Source of the DNA: Candidatus Woesearchaeota archaeon
GTDB lineage: Archaea > Nanobdellota > Nanobdellia > Woesearchaeales > GW2011-AR4
Length of the DNA stretch: 35,723 nt
Reading direction: 5' to 3'
Assembly: GCA_018303645.1 (NCBI GenBank)
Contig: JAGVXR010000056.1
Location: 1 to 35,723 of the forward strand
The notes beneath the pieces are model-generated. The model saw nothing but the letters and a program-made list of their open reading frames with translations. It did no database searches and was not told where the DNA came from. This document shows positions 1 through 8,278 of the stretch, in pieces; within the stretch, counting starts at the first letter, position 1, and each line of letters starts with the position of its first letter. The position numbers and the translations under genes were made by a program.

Positions 1-552
1 GGAATTTATTTTATTTAATGGCTTAAAAATTCTTAAATCGGCGCCGTTGGGTATTGTCGCAATTCTCCCTTTCCTTATCTTCTTTGCATTCTCGGCAAGA
101 ATATTGCTTGCGGCCATGACCAGATCTGAATTTCTCGTCACACGCCTTTCAAAGAATCCGAAAAAAGGAATCTTGTAGCTCTTGTAAACCAGATAATTGT
201 CCTGTACGTCATAAACGAATTTTATCTTGTATTTTTTCGCTATAAAATACCCTATAATGCCCCATAAAGGATCAGAAGTGGCTATCATTAAATCGTAATT
301 GTTTTTATTGATGATTTTTTTTAAATTTGAAATCAATGAAAATATTTTTACGGCATTAAATGGCCTTATAAAAACATCAATTCCGTGCAGCTTTGCATTC
401 CTGTTTTCAAGCTTTTTGTAGTCAGCGCAGAAAAAATCTATTTCATGACCGAATTTCCTCAGCTGCTCGAAAAGCCTTACCTGCCTTCCAAAATCTTCGC
501 CTATTATGTCCCTTGATGCAGTGTACCTGCTTGTGAATATTAGGATTTTCAT
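1..552 (-). CDS. GT4-family glycosyltransferase, N-terminal part (cut by window edge)
   Basis: The reading frame starts with ATG at 552 and runs open for 184 codons to the left edge, so only the N-terminal half is present. The protein begins MKILIFTSRYTA, the first Rossmann strand of GT-B enzymes, and has an acceptor-side domain with SDPLWG (about 94-99) and YDVQDNY (about 115-121). It reaches the linker motif PNGAD near residue 169, which in GT4 enzymes opens the nucleotide-sugar-binding domain. By family it would transfer a sugar from a nucleotide donor to a growing glycan at the cytoplasmic membrane face; donor and acceptor cannot be read. It is the last gene seen of the minus-strand sugar operon, 27 bases downstream of the RmlD-like gene. 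The fold is fairly sure, the specificity unknown. Confidence 0.8.
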   Translation of the reverse strand, partial: MKILIFTSRYTASRDIIGEDFGRQVRLFEQLRKFGHEIDFFCADYKKLENRNAKLHGIDVFIRPFNAVKIFSLISNLKKIINKNNYDLMIATSDPLWGIIGYFIAKKYKIKFVYDVQDNYLVYKSYKIPFFGFFERRVTRNSDLVMAASNILAENAKKIRKGRIATIPNGADLRIFKPLNKINS

Positions 553-579
553 TTGAGTGCAAATAATTAGTTGTTATTT

Positions 580-1440
580 TTAAGTATTTTGCATACTGCG
601 CATGCCCTTAAGACCTTCTTTCAGCCCTTTAAATTTCATGCCAAGCTCTTTTGCAGCTTTTTTGCTTATAAGGCCGCCATACTTGGGCCTTTTTGCTGTT
701 TGCTTCAAATCATAAGACTTCACGGGGATAATGAGCTTCTTTTCAAAATGAAATATTTTGCAAACATTAACGGCAATATCATACCTGTTTATAAAATCCG
801 GGCCGGATATGTTATAAATCCCTATTATACCTTTCTCGATGAGCTTAAGAGAGGCATTAGCCAGGTCAATTACATATGTGGGAGTGTAAAACTGGTCTAT
901 AGGGGCTTTAACCTCTTTGCCATTCCTTAGCTCTTCAATAAGCCTTGAGACAAAATTCAGCTTTCTTTTATTCCACCCATAAATGCTGCTCGTTCTTATA
1001 ATTATAAAATCATCAAGCTCTTTAACTAAATTTTCAGCTTCAAGCTTTTGCCTTCCATATTCGCTTGCGGGATTAGGTGCATCATTTTCCAGGTAAGGGC
1101 CTTTATTTCCATCAAAAATAGCATCGGAAGAAAAGAAAATTAACTTGCATTTGTTTTCCTTGCAGTAATCAGCGATATTCTTTGTTCCTAATACATTAGT
1201 TTTTCTGGATTTGCTTGGATTTTTTTCAATATAGTCAAGATTTGTAATGCCTGCCGGCAGGCATATGGCATTTGGCTTGATTTCTTTCAAAATTTTACTG
1301 GTCTCATTGAATTCTGCCAAATCAAGTTTTCTAAAAGATTTATCCTGTGTCGATGTCCCTATAGCTTCATGCTTCCTTCCAATTATGCTGAAAAGGTAGC
1401 TTCCGGTAAATCCTCCAGCACCAATTACCAATACTCTCAT
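580..1440 (-). CDS. RmlD-like NAD(P)-dependent sugar reductase (SDR)
   Basis: This 286-aa extended SDR has the nucleotide-binding motif GAGGFTG at residues 7-13, the RmlD-type SSDAIFDG at 104-111 and the catalytic YxxxK as YGRQK at 128-132. Length matches dTDP-4-dehydrorhamnose reductases (about 280-300 aa). RmlD enzymes reduce the 4-keto group of an activated deoxysugar, the last step before transfer. No RmlA, B or C partners are nearby, whereas a glucose-1-phosphate cytidylyltransferase, an SDR and a C-methyltransferase lie upstream in the same operon. I therefore infer a role as 4-keto reductase for a CDP-linked branched sugar rather than for rhamnose. An AT-rich TATA-like site on the minus strand near 1478-1483 could give it a promoter of its own. 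Confidence 0.82.
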   Translation of the reverse strand: MRVLVIGAGGFTGSYLFSIIGRKHEAIGTSTQDKSFRKLDLAEFNETSKILKEIKPNAICLPAGITNLDYIEKNPSKSRKTNVLGTKNIADYCKENKCKLIFFSSDAIFDGNKGPYLENDAPNPASEYGRQKLEAENLVKELDDFIIIRTSSIYGWNKRKLNFVSRLIEELRNGKEVKAPIDQFYTPTYVIDLANASLKLIEKGIIGIYNISGPDFINRYDIAVNVCKIFHFEKKLIIPVKSYDLKQTAKRPKYGGLISKKAAKELGMKFKGLKEGLKGMRSMQNT

Positions 1441-1498
1441 TTTTTCAATTGTTTTTGCAATAATTTTGTTATTTGAATATAAATATTTATTTAAAAAA

Positions 1499-1966
1499 TT
1501 AAATTGGGCTTTTGGTCGAAATTCTATATTTGACTAGTTTAATAATGGAATAAACAGCTAAGGAAGCGATTGTTATTACCCAGTACTGCTCTGGCCAGAA
1601 AACGTCAAAAGAAAAGAAACCATTGGAGAACGGGTAAAGCAGAATTCCATCATTGTAATGCTTTGTAAAACTATCTGCAACAAGGTGCAGCATAAAACCC
1701 AATGCAATAAAGAGATATGTTTTTCTCCAATTATACTTAAATAATGGCGCAATAAGTCCGGGTATTATTATTCCCATAACTGGAGAATGGTATAACCAGG
1801 CGATAAAAATCAAGCTACCATTCACATGAAAAAAAGCAGGAAGCAAATTGATTTTTACAATGAAATCCGGCAGCAGCGAGCCTAATACAACTAGTCCCTT
1901 TTTGTTTATATTAAAAAGCTCGGCAAATATCAATCCAATAATTATGTGTGAAAGCCAGTCAGGCAT
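1499..1966 (-). CDS. YdjM/DUF457-like membrane protein (putative metal-dependent hydrolase)
   Basis: The start is placed at the ATG at 1966 (MPDWLSHI), although the frame is open further upstream. This ATG overlaps the preceding stop by 8 bases, has a GGAGG ribosome site about 10 bases upstream, and begins at the conserved N-terminal histidine of the family. The product is about 155 aa with four to five membrane segments. The family's spaced motifs are visible: SH near the N-terminus, GSLLPDF, YHSP and HLVADSF. These His/Asp positions are why the family (DUF457, LexA-controlled YdjM in E. coli) is called a membrane-bound metal-dependent hydrolase; no reaction is established. It is translationally coupled to the small two-TM protein upstream. 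Confidence 0.7.
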   Translation of the reverse strand: MPDWLSHIIIGLIFAELFNINKKGLVVLGSLLPDFIVKINLLPAFFHVNGSLIFIAWLYHSPVMGIIIPGLIAPLFKYNWRKTYLFIALGFMLHLVADSFTKHYNDGILLYPFSNGFFSFDVFWPEQYWVITIASLAVYSIIKLVKYRISTKSPI

Positions 1967-2396
1967 TTTCAGCAAACCTCCACCCATCAAGCTTCCACTC
2001 CCGGAAAAAAATAAAAAGAAATAGGATGAAAGCAAAAAATGAAAGAATGTACTTTATGTAATTATATGAAAGATTATGTACCTGCAAAGCGGTAGCTGTG
2101 CCATCATGGTTAAGCCTGACCAATGTATAAACTTGCCCGAATTTTGGTTTTTCCATGCCGGGATAATGAATCTTAATAGGCTTTTGGTTGACTCTCATGT
2201 AAAAACTATTGGCCGTAATATTTATAATAGATCCGGTAAATTTTGTGTTTTGTCCTGCATACTTCGACGGATTACTCAAAAACTCGTCGCTGGATGGAGG
2301 ATAAAAGCCCTTCTTGAGGTAAAAATCAGCCGACAAAAGAAAAAATATGGTAAGCACAACAAGGTAAAGAATAGCATAAAATGGAGTTTTTGTCAT
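1959..2396 (-). CDS. Small two-TM membrane protein with a predicted extracytoplasmic beta domain
   Basis: A 145-aa protein with an N-terminal hydrophobic helix (about 6-26), a soluble stretch of about 85 residues and a second helix (about 112-131) followed by a charged tail. The soluble part (NPSKYAGQNTKFTGSI, then FYMRVNQKPIKI, then KFGQVYTLVRLNHDG) has the alternating pattern of a small OB-like beta barrel, similar in layout to cytochrome-maturation CcmE or NfeD-type domains. It lacks a CcmE haem-binding HxxxY motif that I can identify. It lies 9 bases below the C-methyltransferase and overlaps the YdjM-like gene by 8 bases, so the two small membrane proteins probably act together. Function unknown. 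Confidence 0.65.
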   Translation of the reverse strand: MTKTPFYAILYLVVLTIFFLLSADFYLKKGFYPPSSDEFLSNPSKYAGQNTKFTGSIINITANSFYMRVNQKPIKIHYPGMEKPKFGQVYTLVRLNHDGTATALQVHNLSYNYIKYILSFFAFILFLFIFFREWKLDGWRFAENA

Positions 2397-2405
2397 TTTC
2401 TTTTT

Positions 2406-3632
2406 TTAAATTATTTTCGGCTCAGGTATAGGTATTATGAATCTGCCGCCTTTTTCTTTGTATGCTCTTTCTTGCCTCATTATTTCATCAGCGAAGTTCC
2501 ATGCAAGGATTAATATATAATCCGGCCTTTTTTTTAGAATTGCATCAGGGGAAAAAATAGGGATTCTTTTTCCAGGAGTATAAAGTCCTTGCTTTAATGG
2601 GCTTTTATCCACAATATAATCCAGGATTTCATTTCCCACGCCAGTATAATTAAGCAATGTATTGCCTTTTGCCGGAGCGCCATAGCCTGCTATGGTTTTT
2701 CCGGACATTTTCAATTTGCCCAATAAATCATTAAGTTTTACCTTAAGCTTTAGCGCTTTAGAGGAAAAATCCTCATAAGCCTTTCTTTTACCAAGCTCCA
2801 ATTTTTCTTCTAATGATACTAAATCGCTGACTCTTTTTTCTTTTTTGAATTTTCCTTTAGTGACGTAAAATCTTATAGAGCCGCCATGCATTTTTGTCCT
2901 TTTAACATCAAATAACTCCATACTATGCTTTTTAAAGAGGGAAATCAGTGGCTTTATAGCCAGATAATAAATATGCTCATGATAGATTGTGTCAAATTCC
3001 ATCTTTTCCATGAGGTCAGCAAGGTATGGTGATTCAAAAACTGCAAATCCATCCTTATCCAACAAAATTTTAACTGCCTCTATAAACTCATTCAAATTAG
3101 AGATGTGGGCGAAAATATTTGTGCCTATTATTGCATCAGCTTTTCCGTATTTTTTTACTATATCTTTTGCAGTCTCAATGTTAAAGAATCTATTAAGCGT
3201 GGGAATACCACCAGCAATCGCAATTTTAGCTATATTTGAGGCAGGCTCAATGCCAAGAATTTTATAGCTATAGAAGTTTTTCAGCAATGTGCCATCGTTG
3301 CTGGCTATCTCAACAATAAATGAATTTTTTTTTATTCTGGATTTTAAATCATCAGCAAATTCTTTGAATTGCTTTTTCAGTGTTTCAGAGGTTGAAGAGA
3401 CATATATATAATTCTCAAACAAAACCTTGGGATTAACAACATAGCCAATCTGCACAAAAAAGCATTCCTCGCAGAAATAGGCATCAAGCGGATAATAAAT
3501 TTCTTCTTCATTTAAATGTTCTTTTTTAATGAACTTATTGGCAAGAGGGGTTGGCCCTAATGACAAAAATTTGAACATATTTCTCGAGTTACACACTCTG
3601 CATTCTATTTCATTTTTATTTTTCAAAATCAT
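2406..3632 (-). CDS. Nucleotide-sugar C-methyltransferase with N-terminal zinc domain
   Basis: This 408-aa protein has the three-part layout of SAM-dependent sugar C-methyltransferases such as TylC3. The N-terminal zinc domain has cysteine pairs C11/C14 and C54/C57. The central Rossmann methyltransferase has motif I as VEIASNDG (about 107-114). The C-terminal domain contains GYGAPAKGNTLLNY. The signature IYHEHIYYLA, the usual HEH active-site segment of the family, is intact. The enzyme would add a methyl group to a 4-keto (or 3-keto) deoxysugar nucleotide, usually at C3. Its start overlaps the end of the UDP-glucose dehydrogenase gene by 17 bases. With the cytidylyltransferase and SDR upstream it points to a branched-chain CDP-sugar; the exact sugar is inference. 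Confidence 0.88.
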   Translation of the reverse strand: MILKNKNEIECRVCNSRNMFKFLSLGPTPLANKFIKKEHLNEEEIYYPLDAYFCEECFFVQIGYVVNPKVLFENYIYVSSTSETLKKQFKEFADDLKSRIKKNSFIVEIASNDGTLLKNFYSYKILGIEPASNIAKIAIAGGIPTLNRFFNIETAKDIVKKYGKADAIIGTNIFAHISNLNEFIEAVKILLDKDGFAVFESPYLADLMEKMEFDTIYHEHIYYLAIKPLISLFKKHSMELFDVKRTKMHGGSIRFYVTKGKFKKEKRVSDLVSLEEKLELGKRKAYEDFSSKALKLKVKLNDLLGKLKMSGKTIAGYGAPAKGNTLLNYTGVGNEILDYIVDKSPLKQGLYTPGKRIPIFSPDAILKKRPDYILILAWNFADEIMRQERAYKEKGGRFIIPIPEPKII

Positions 3633-4980
3633 CTTTTAACCCAACCCCGATATATTTTATTTTATTCATATTGTTTGGATTATATATCCTTCTGCAATCT
3701 ATAACCACAGTATCTTTCATAAATTTTTTAAAGTCATCTTGAGAAATCTTGAAATAATCTTCCCATGAGGTCACTACAAAGCAGGCATCTGTTCCCTTCA
3801 GGGCATCAAAAACATCATCGCAAAACTCCAGGTTTTTTTCATTTCCTAAAATCTTTTTTGTATTCTCTATGGCAACCGGATCGTGCGCCTTGACTTTTGT
3901 TTTTCTCATCAATAACTCTGAAATCAGCTTGATGGAGGGTGACTCCCTGATATCATCAGTATCAGGCTTAAATGAAAGGCCCAAAACCGCTACACTCCTG
4001 CCTTTTAAGCTTCCAATTGATTCTTCAACTCTTTTTATTAGATTTGTGATCCGGAAATCATTAACATACAATATCGATTCTAAAAGATTCGGTTTATAAT
4101 CCAGATTTTTCGAGAATTGTATAAAAGCCCTTAAGTCCTTTGGAAAGCAGCTGCCGCCAAAACCGCAGCCGGCTTTTAGGTAATGGGTTATGCCGGGCTT
4201 AAGCCTTTTTCCGTCAATTAAGGGGCTTATTCTTCTATCGAGCCAAAGGGCATTCAATACCTCTTCTGCATCTGCCTTTTCACCTGCAATCTCACAAATA
4301 TTCGCAACCTCATTGGAGAATGATATTAATAACGGAAAAAAAGAATTTGACGTATATTTTACAATTTCCGCTGTAGTTAGATTAGTATTGATAATATCGG
4401 CATTTTCAAACATAGCAGTATAAAACTCACCCATTATCTTTTTCTCTTTATCGCTAAAACTTCCTATAACAACCCTATCCGGATTAAGAAAATCTTCTAC
4501 AGCAGAGCCTTCCCTGAGGAATTCAGGGTTCATGCACAACCCAAAATCTTTTCCTGCATTTTTATTGGAAAATTTTTCCAGTATTGGGAGTACAATATTC
4601 TTTGTTGTTCCGGGAAGGACAGTGCTCTTGACAACTATAACAGGGTATCTTCGGCCTTCTTTTAATAAGCTTCCAATCTTTTCTGCTGATTTTTTTACAT
4701 AACTGAGATCTATGCCATTTCCTGTTGTTGGTGTGCCTATGCATATAAAAATAATCTCATAATCATTTAAATCATTCAATTCATCAGAAAAATGAACTAC
4801 ATCTTTTGTCTCTATCAAAAGTTCTTTTATATCAGGCTCATAGAAAGTCAACTTTCCGTTCTTAAGCCTGTTGATCTTATTACTATCAATATCAAAGAAA
4901 TAAACTTGATGTCCCAGCTTTGCAAAGCAAAGGCCAGTCACTAAGCCTACATAACCCACCCCCACAATTATTATGTTCAT
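3616..4980 (-). CDS. UDP-glucose 6-dehydrogenase
   Basis: This full-length 454-aa nucleotide-sugar dehydrogenase has the NAD motif GVGYVGL at 7-13, the substrate-side Lys/Asn pair in EIVKYTSNSF (K208, N212), and the catalytic-cysteine motif GCGFGGSCFPKD with Cys278. The C-terminal UDP-binding domain (VLGLSFKPDTDDIRESPS, about 332-349) is complete. The FGGSCFPKD form is typical of UDP-glucose dehydrogenases, as opposed to the GGHCIPVDP form of WecC enzymes. It should oxidise UDP-glucose to UDP-glucuronate in two steps, feeding uronic acid transfer and the UDP-glucuronate decarboxylase at 8279-9211. It sits between the SDR (17-base gap) and the C-methyltransferase (overlap) in one operon. It is one of three dehydrogenase-family members in the window and the only complete, uninterrupted one. 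Confidence 0.93.
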   Translation of the reverse strand: MNIIIVGVGYVGLVTGLCFAKLGHQVYFFDIDSNKINRLKNGKLTFYEPDIKELLIETKDVVHFSDELNDLNDYEIIFICIGTPTTGNGIDLSYVKKSAEKIGSLLKEGRRYPVIVVKSTVLPGTTKNIVLPILEKFSNKNAGKDFGLCMNPEFLREGSAVEDFLNPDRVVIGSFSDKEKKIMGEFYTAMFENADIINTNLTTAEIVKYTSNSFFPLLISFSNEVANICEIAGEKADAEEVLNALWLDRRISPLIDGKRLKPGITHYLKAGCGFGGSCFPKDLRAFIQFSKNLDYKPNLLESILYVNDFRITNLIKRVEESIGSLKGRSVAVLGLSFKPDTDDIRESPSIKLISELLMRKTKVKAHDPVAIENTKKILGNEKNLEFCDDVFDALKGTDACFVVTSWEDYFKISQDDFKKFMKDTVVIDCRRIYNPNNMNKIKYIGVGLKDDFEK

Positions 4981-4997
4981 CTTAAATCATCCAAAAA

Positions 4998-6059
4998 CTA
5001 AGAGCCCATATTTTGCCTATGCCACCTTATTGTCCTGGATAAGCCTTCTTTTAAATTAACTTTCGGCTTGTAGTTCAGTTTCACCTTCATTTTTGTTATA
5101 TCTGGGCATCTTCTTTGCGGATTATCTTTAAGGTAATTTTTATCCTCACTTTTTTTATATGAGATTTTAAGCTTTTTATTGGTAAGGCTAATTATCATTT
5201 CTGCCAATTCTTTCATGCTTATCTCTTCCTGGTCATTTCCCACATTAAAGACTTCCCCATTAAAATTTGATAATAGGACTTTAAAATGCCCTGCCACAGC
5301 GTCTGATATATAGCAGAAGCTTCGTGTTGCTTTTCCGTTGCTATAAAGCTTGATGTCATCATTATTAAGCGCGTCCCTTAATAAATCCGGGATTATCCTC
5401 CTGTCATTTAAATGCAGCCTGGGTCCGTAAAAATTGAAAGGCCTGGTTATCTTTACAGGAACAGAATAAATCTTATTATAATTTATGCAAAGCGTTTCCC
5501 CAAAGCGTTTTGACTCATCATAGCATGCCCTAGGGCCAATACATGAAACATTTCCATTAAAGTCCTCTTTTGTCGGGATGAACTCAATAGGCGGATCCCC
5601 ATAAACTTCGCTCGTACTTATAAACAAAAAGCTTTTTACATCCTTCTTTCTTGCAAGCTCTAGCATGTTTCTTGTTCCATTCACGTTCACATCCATTGTT
5701 TCTATTGGGTATTTTCTATAAAAAGTGGGCGACGCAATGCTGGCCCCATGAATTATGAAATCAGCATCTTCTATTATTTTTTCATTAGACAAGTCTTTTT
5801 CTAAAATCTTGAGATTTTTGCTTTCTGTCAAATGAGATAAATTTTTTTTTACACCGGTTACAAGATTATCAACTCCAATAATCTTGCATTGGTCCTTAAA
5901 CCTAGTTTTATTTAGATATTCTATAAAATCCACAAAATAACTGCAGACAAAGCCGGCTGCACCAGTTATCAATATTCTGGAGCCTTCAAGCTTATCCACA
6001 AAATCTTCAACTTCCATGGCAGAGCCGCCAATATCCTCTTCAATAATTTCATGCACCAT
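4998..6059 (-). CDS. NAD-dependent sugar epimerase/dehydratase (extended SDR)
   Basis: A 353-aa extended SDR. The ATG at 6059 is supported by a GGTGA ribosome site at 6066-6070. An N-terminal extension of about 25 residues precedes the Rossmann strand RILITGAAGFVC. The third glycine of the TGxxGxxG motif is replaced by Cys39, an unusual change seen directly in the DNA. Catalytic residues are intact: STSE at 148-151 and Y180/K184 (CYDESK). The sequence resembles UDP-glucuronate decarboxylases and dehydratases (TRPFNFYGPRL, RSFCYISD). Between a glucose-1-phosphate cytidylyltransferase and a C-methyltransferase, it probably converts the CDP-sugar to its 4-keto intermediate, but a UDP-glucuronate decarboxylase role cannot be excluded. 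Confidence 0.8.
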   Translation of the reverse strand: MVHEIIEEDIGGSAMEVEDFVDKLEGSRILITGAAGFVCSYFVDFIEYLNKTRFKDQCKIIGVDNLVTGVKKNLSHLTESKNLKILEKDLSNEKIIEDADFIIHGASIASPTFYRKYPIETMDVNVNGTRNMLELARKKDVKSFLFISTSEVYGDPPIEFIPTKEDFNGNVSCIGPRACYDESKRFGETLCINYNKIYSVPVKITRPFNFYGPRLHLNDRRIIPDLLRDALNNDDIKLYSNGKATRSFCYISDAVAGHFKVLLSNFNGEVFNVGNDQEEISMKELAEMIISLTNKKLKISYKKSEDKNYLKDNPQRRCPDITKMKVKLNYKPKVNLKEGLSRTIRWHRQNMGS

Positions 6060-6065
6060 AAAAAT

Positions 6066-6848
6066 TCACCAGACTTTCCACTTGGCATTGCCCTCTTCCC
6101 ACATTTTATTTAAATCAAGATAATCCTTGTAAGTGTCCATACAATACCAGGTTCCAGAAAACTTGAACATAGCAAGCTCTTTTTTTTCAGATATTTTAGG
6201 CAAAGCATCTTGTTCTAAAGGAAGGTCTTCATCGATAAACTTAAAAATGTCCTTGTTAAACACAAAAAACCCCCCATTTACCCAGCTTTCAAGCAATGAT
6301 TTTTCAGTAAAGTGAAATACTATGTCATCTTTATCTAATTCCATAACTCCATATTTTGAATGCGGATGCACCCCCGTTACAGTAGCTATCTTGCCTTTTG
6401 AGCGATGAAAATCCACTATCTCCATTATGTTTATATCCGCAACGCCATCCCCATATGTGCATAAGAAATAATCTGTTTTTATATAGGGTTCAATTTTTTT
6501 TATCCTGCCTCCGGTTGTAGCATCCATTCCCGTATCAACGAATGTTATTCTCCAATCTTCCACAGAATTTTTGTCCCTATTAATCTTTATTTCCCCCGAT
6601 TTCATCCTAAGCTCGAAATCATGGGTTTTTGTCGCAAGATCATGAAAATAATCTTTTATCATATTTCCTTTATAGCCGAGGCACAAAATAAAATTGTTGT
6701 ACCCATAAGCAGAGTAGATTTTCATTATATGCCACAAAATTGGTTTGCCGCCAACCTCGACAAGAGGCTTTGGCATGAACTCAGTCTGCTCCCTAAGCCT
6801 GGTTCCCATTCCACCGCATAAAATAACGACAGGTATGTTTTCATCCAT
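6066..6848 (-). CDS. rfbF: Glucose-1-phosphate cytidylyltransferase
   Basis: This 260-aa nucleotidyltransferase matches RfbF/DdhA in length (about 257 aa) and motifs: CGGMGTRL at 11-18 for triphosphate binding, then EFMPKPLVEVGGKPILWHIM, and GDGVADIN with the metal-binding aspartate. The MPKPLVEVGGKPILWHI block is characteristic of CTP-using enzymes rather than RmlA-type thymidylyltransferases. It makes CDP-glucose from glucose-1-phosphate and CTP, the entry step to CDP-linked 3,6-dideoxy or branched sugars. Its ATG overlaps the end of the GT2 gene by 8 bases (AATGGATGA arrangement), so translation is coupled. The gene directly after it would act on the product. Confidence 0.92.
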   Translation of the reverse strand: MDENIPVVILCGGMGTRLREQTEFMPKPLVEVGGKPILWHIMKIYSAYGYNNFILCLGYKGNMIKDYFHDLATKTHDFELRMKSGEIKINRDKNSVEDWRITFVDTGMDATTGGRIKKIEPYIKTDYFLCTYGDGVADINIMEIVDFHRSKGKIATVTGVHPHSKYGVMELDKDDIVFHFTEKSLLESWVNGGFFVFNKDIFKFIDEDLPLEQDALPKISEKKELAMFKFSGTWYCMDTYKDYLDLNKMWEEGNAKWKVW

Positions 6849-7527
6849 TTTTCAAAGTTTTAAGCCTATATTTCAGTAAATCTACTAACATAGACCATAT
6901 AACGCTGAAGCCCACATGGGACTTGCTCCCCTTGCGCTCTCCATGCTCTACAGGAATCTCTATTACTTTATAATTCTTTTTTTTTGCCTTGTAGAGCATC
7001 TCAACATTTATGGTCCAATTCCTAAGCTGCGGATTTATATCTTCGTAAACACTTCTTTTCATTATTATTGGGTAACCGTTTATATCCTTTATCTTTATCA
7101 TGAACAATGTTATAACTAAAAACCTATACACCCTTGAAGCAAATCTTCGAAACCATTTTTTGTATTTTAGTCTTCTATCACCTTTGCAAAAATCCATCTT
7201 TCTTTTGAATGCTATATTATACATCTTTATCATTTCTGATGGATTTACTTGATTATCAGCGCACGTTATCCCAACAAAGTCCCCTTTCGTAGCAGATAAG
7301 CCTGCTATTACACCACCACCAAAAGTCTGATTTTCTCTTAATTTTACCACCTTTATATTCTTATCCTTGAGATTATTTAATATCTTAAGAGTATTATCAG
7401 AAGATCCATTATCTACAAGAACCATTTCAAACTTTATCTTACTCTTATAAAGCTCTTTTAATGTGGAGTTCACAGTCTGCTTAATAATCGACTCTTCATT
7501 ATATGCTGGAATAACTATTGATAGCAT
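6841..7527 (-). CDS. GT2-family glycosyltransferase
   Basis: The start is set at the ATG at 7527, giving MLSIVIPAYNEE at the first GT-A strand and a strong AGGAGG ribosome site 7 bases upstream; the frame is open 69 bases further but without such support. The product is 228 aa, a short DPM1/WcaA-like GT-A enzyme. It shows VDNGSSDNT for the nucleotide-sugar site. The usual DxD region reads CADNQVNP, so the first aspartate appears to be cysteine and metal binding may rely on the remaining Asp. One hydrophobic stretch (about 130-145) is present, but no C-terminal membrane domain. It would transfer a sugar to a lipid carrier or glycan; donor unknown. Confidence 0.82.
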   Translation of the reverse strand: MLSIVIPAYNEESIIKQTVNSTLKELYKSKIKFEMVLVDNGSSDNTLKILNNLKDKNIKVVKLRENQTFGGGVIAGLSATKGDFVGITCADNQVNPSEMIKMYNIAFKRKMDFCKGDRRLKYKKWFRRFASRVYRFLVITLFMIKIKDINGYPIIMKRSVYEDINPQLRNWTINVEMLYKAKKKNYKVIEIPVEHGERKGSKSHVGFSVIWSMLVDLLKYRLKTLKNG

Positions 7528-7570
7528 TATAAATCCTCCTAAAAAATGCTCATTAAAAATCTTTCTATTA

Positions 7571-8176
7571 TCATGATTTTTTAAGGACAAAAACACATAA
7601 AGTATATGGCCCTGAACGTATCTTATAGTTTTCTTTGATTTTAAAATGATTTTTCAAAAGAATTTTGAGTTGCTCACTCCCCCTTAAAAATTTCCCTCTG
7701 TCAAATTTCACCAAAACCTTCGCAAAAAATTTTTTTTGTTCATCAGAAGGCAATTGATCATAAAGAAGAACTTCTCCAGAATCAGATAATACCCTATTAA
7801 GCTCCATTAGAATTTGTTTGATGCTGTTATCGCTAATGTGGTGCAAGACGCCAAAAACCAGTATTTTGTCAAAATATGAGCCTCTAAATGGCAAAGATTT
7901 GCCTTCTTCTACTTTAATGAAATTATAACCCTTAAATCTGGATTTATTAAATTCAATAAACTTATCATCTATATCCACTCCCGTATATTGTGACATATCA
8001 AAAAGCAAACAAAAATCTCCGGTTCCGCACCCGAAATCCAGCATTTTCGAATTTTTGTTGAGTTTAATGCGTTTTCTTATAACATTCTTCTCAGAAATAA
8101 GATTATTTTGGAGTTTATTCCTGAAAATCAGAAAAAATCTCGGATTCCTAAAAAAATAGTCTATAACTTTCTGCAT
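7571..8176 (-). CDS. Class I SAM-dependent methyltransferase (UbiE/Methyltransf_11 type)
   Basis: A 201-aa protein with the SAM motif LDFGCGTGDF (about 46-55), the acidic strand-2 end in YTGVDIDD, and the post-motif LVFGVLHHISD typical of Methyltransf_11 enzymes. A basic N-terminal segment of about 40 residues precedes the fold. It is the first gene of the minus-strand operon. A TATA-like TTTATAG at 8206-8212 lies about 33 bases upstream of its ATG. The likely substrate is a sugar or glycan lipid because the next gene is a glycosyltransferase 43 bases downstream, but the sequence does not reveal it. Confidence 0.82.
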   Translation of the reverse strand: MQKVIDYFFRNPRFFLIFRNKLQNNLISEKNVIRKRIKLNKNSKMLDFGCGTGDFCLLFDMSQYTGVDIDDKFIEFNKSRFKGYNFIKVEEGKSLPFRGSYFDKILVFGVLHHISDNSIKQILMELNRVLSDSGEVLLYDQLPSDEQKKFFAKVLVKFDRGKFLRGSEQLKILLKNHFKIKENYKIRSGPYTLCVFVLKKS

Positions 8177-8205
8177 TTTATTGCTTTAAGGAAATGATAT
8201 TTTAA

Positions 8206-8212
8206 CTATAAA
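8206..8212 (-). promoter_or_regulatory. Archaeal TATA box for the minus-strand sugar operon
   Basis: On the minus strand this reads TTTATAG, centred about 33 bases upstream of the ATG at 8176. It is the only TATA-like element in the 102-base divergent gap on this strand and would give a transcript with a very short leader. Confidence 0.5.
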
Positions 8213-8248
8213 TCTTTCGTTTATCCTGCCTGTAAAAAGTACGTAAGC

Positions 8249-8258
8249 TTTATATATA
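8249..8258 (+). promoter_or_regulatory. Archaeal TATA box for UDP-glucuronate decarboxylase
   Basis: TTTATATATA is centred about 25 bases upstream of the ATG at 8279, which places the expected transcription start on or next to the start codon. No ribosome-binding site lies before that ATG, as expected for a leaderless archaeal mRNA. Confidence 0.7.
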
Positions 8259-8278
8259 CCTCAAAAATCTACGTTCTC

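Noticed and set aside
571..930. 119-codon open frame on the plus strand
   Set aside because: It lies fully within the minus-strand RmlD-like gene, whose motifs are clear; the plus-strand product has no recognisable features.
2076..2513. 145-codon plus-strand open frame
   Set aside because: It is antisense to the two-TM protein and the C-methyltransferase, both better supported by motifs and operon spacing.
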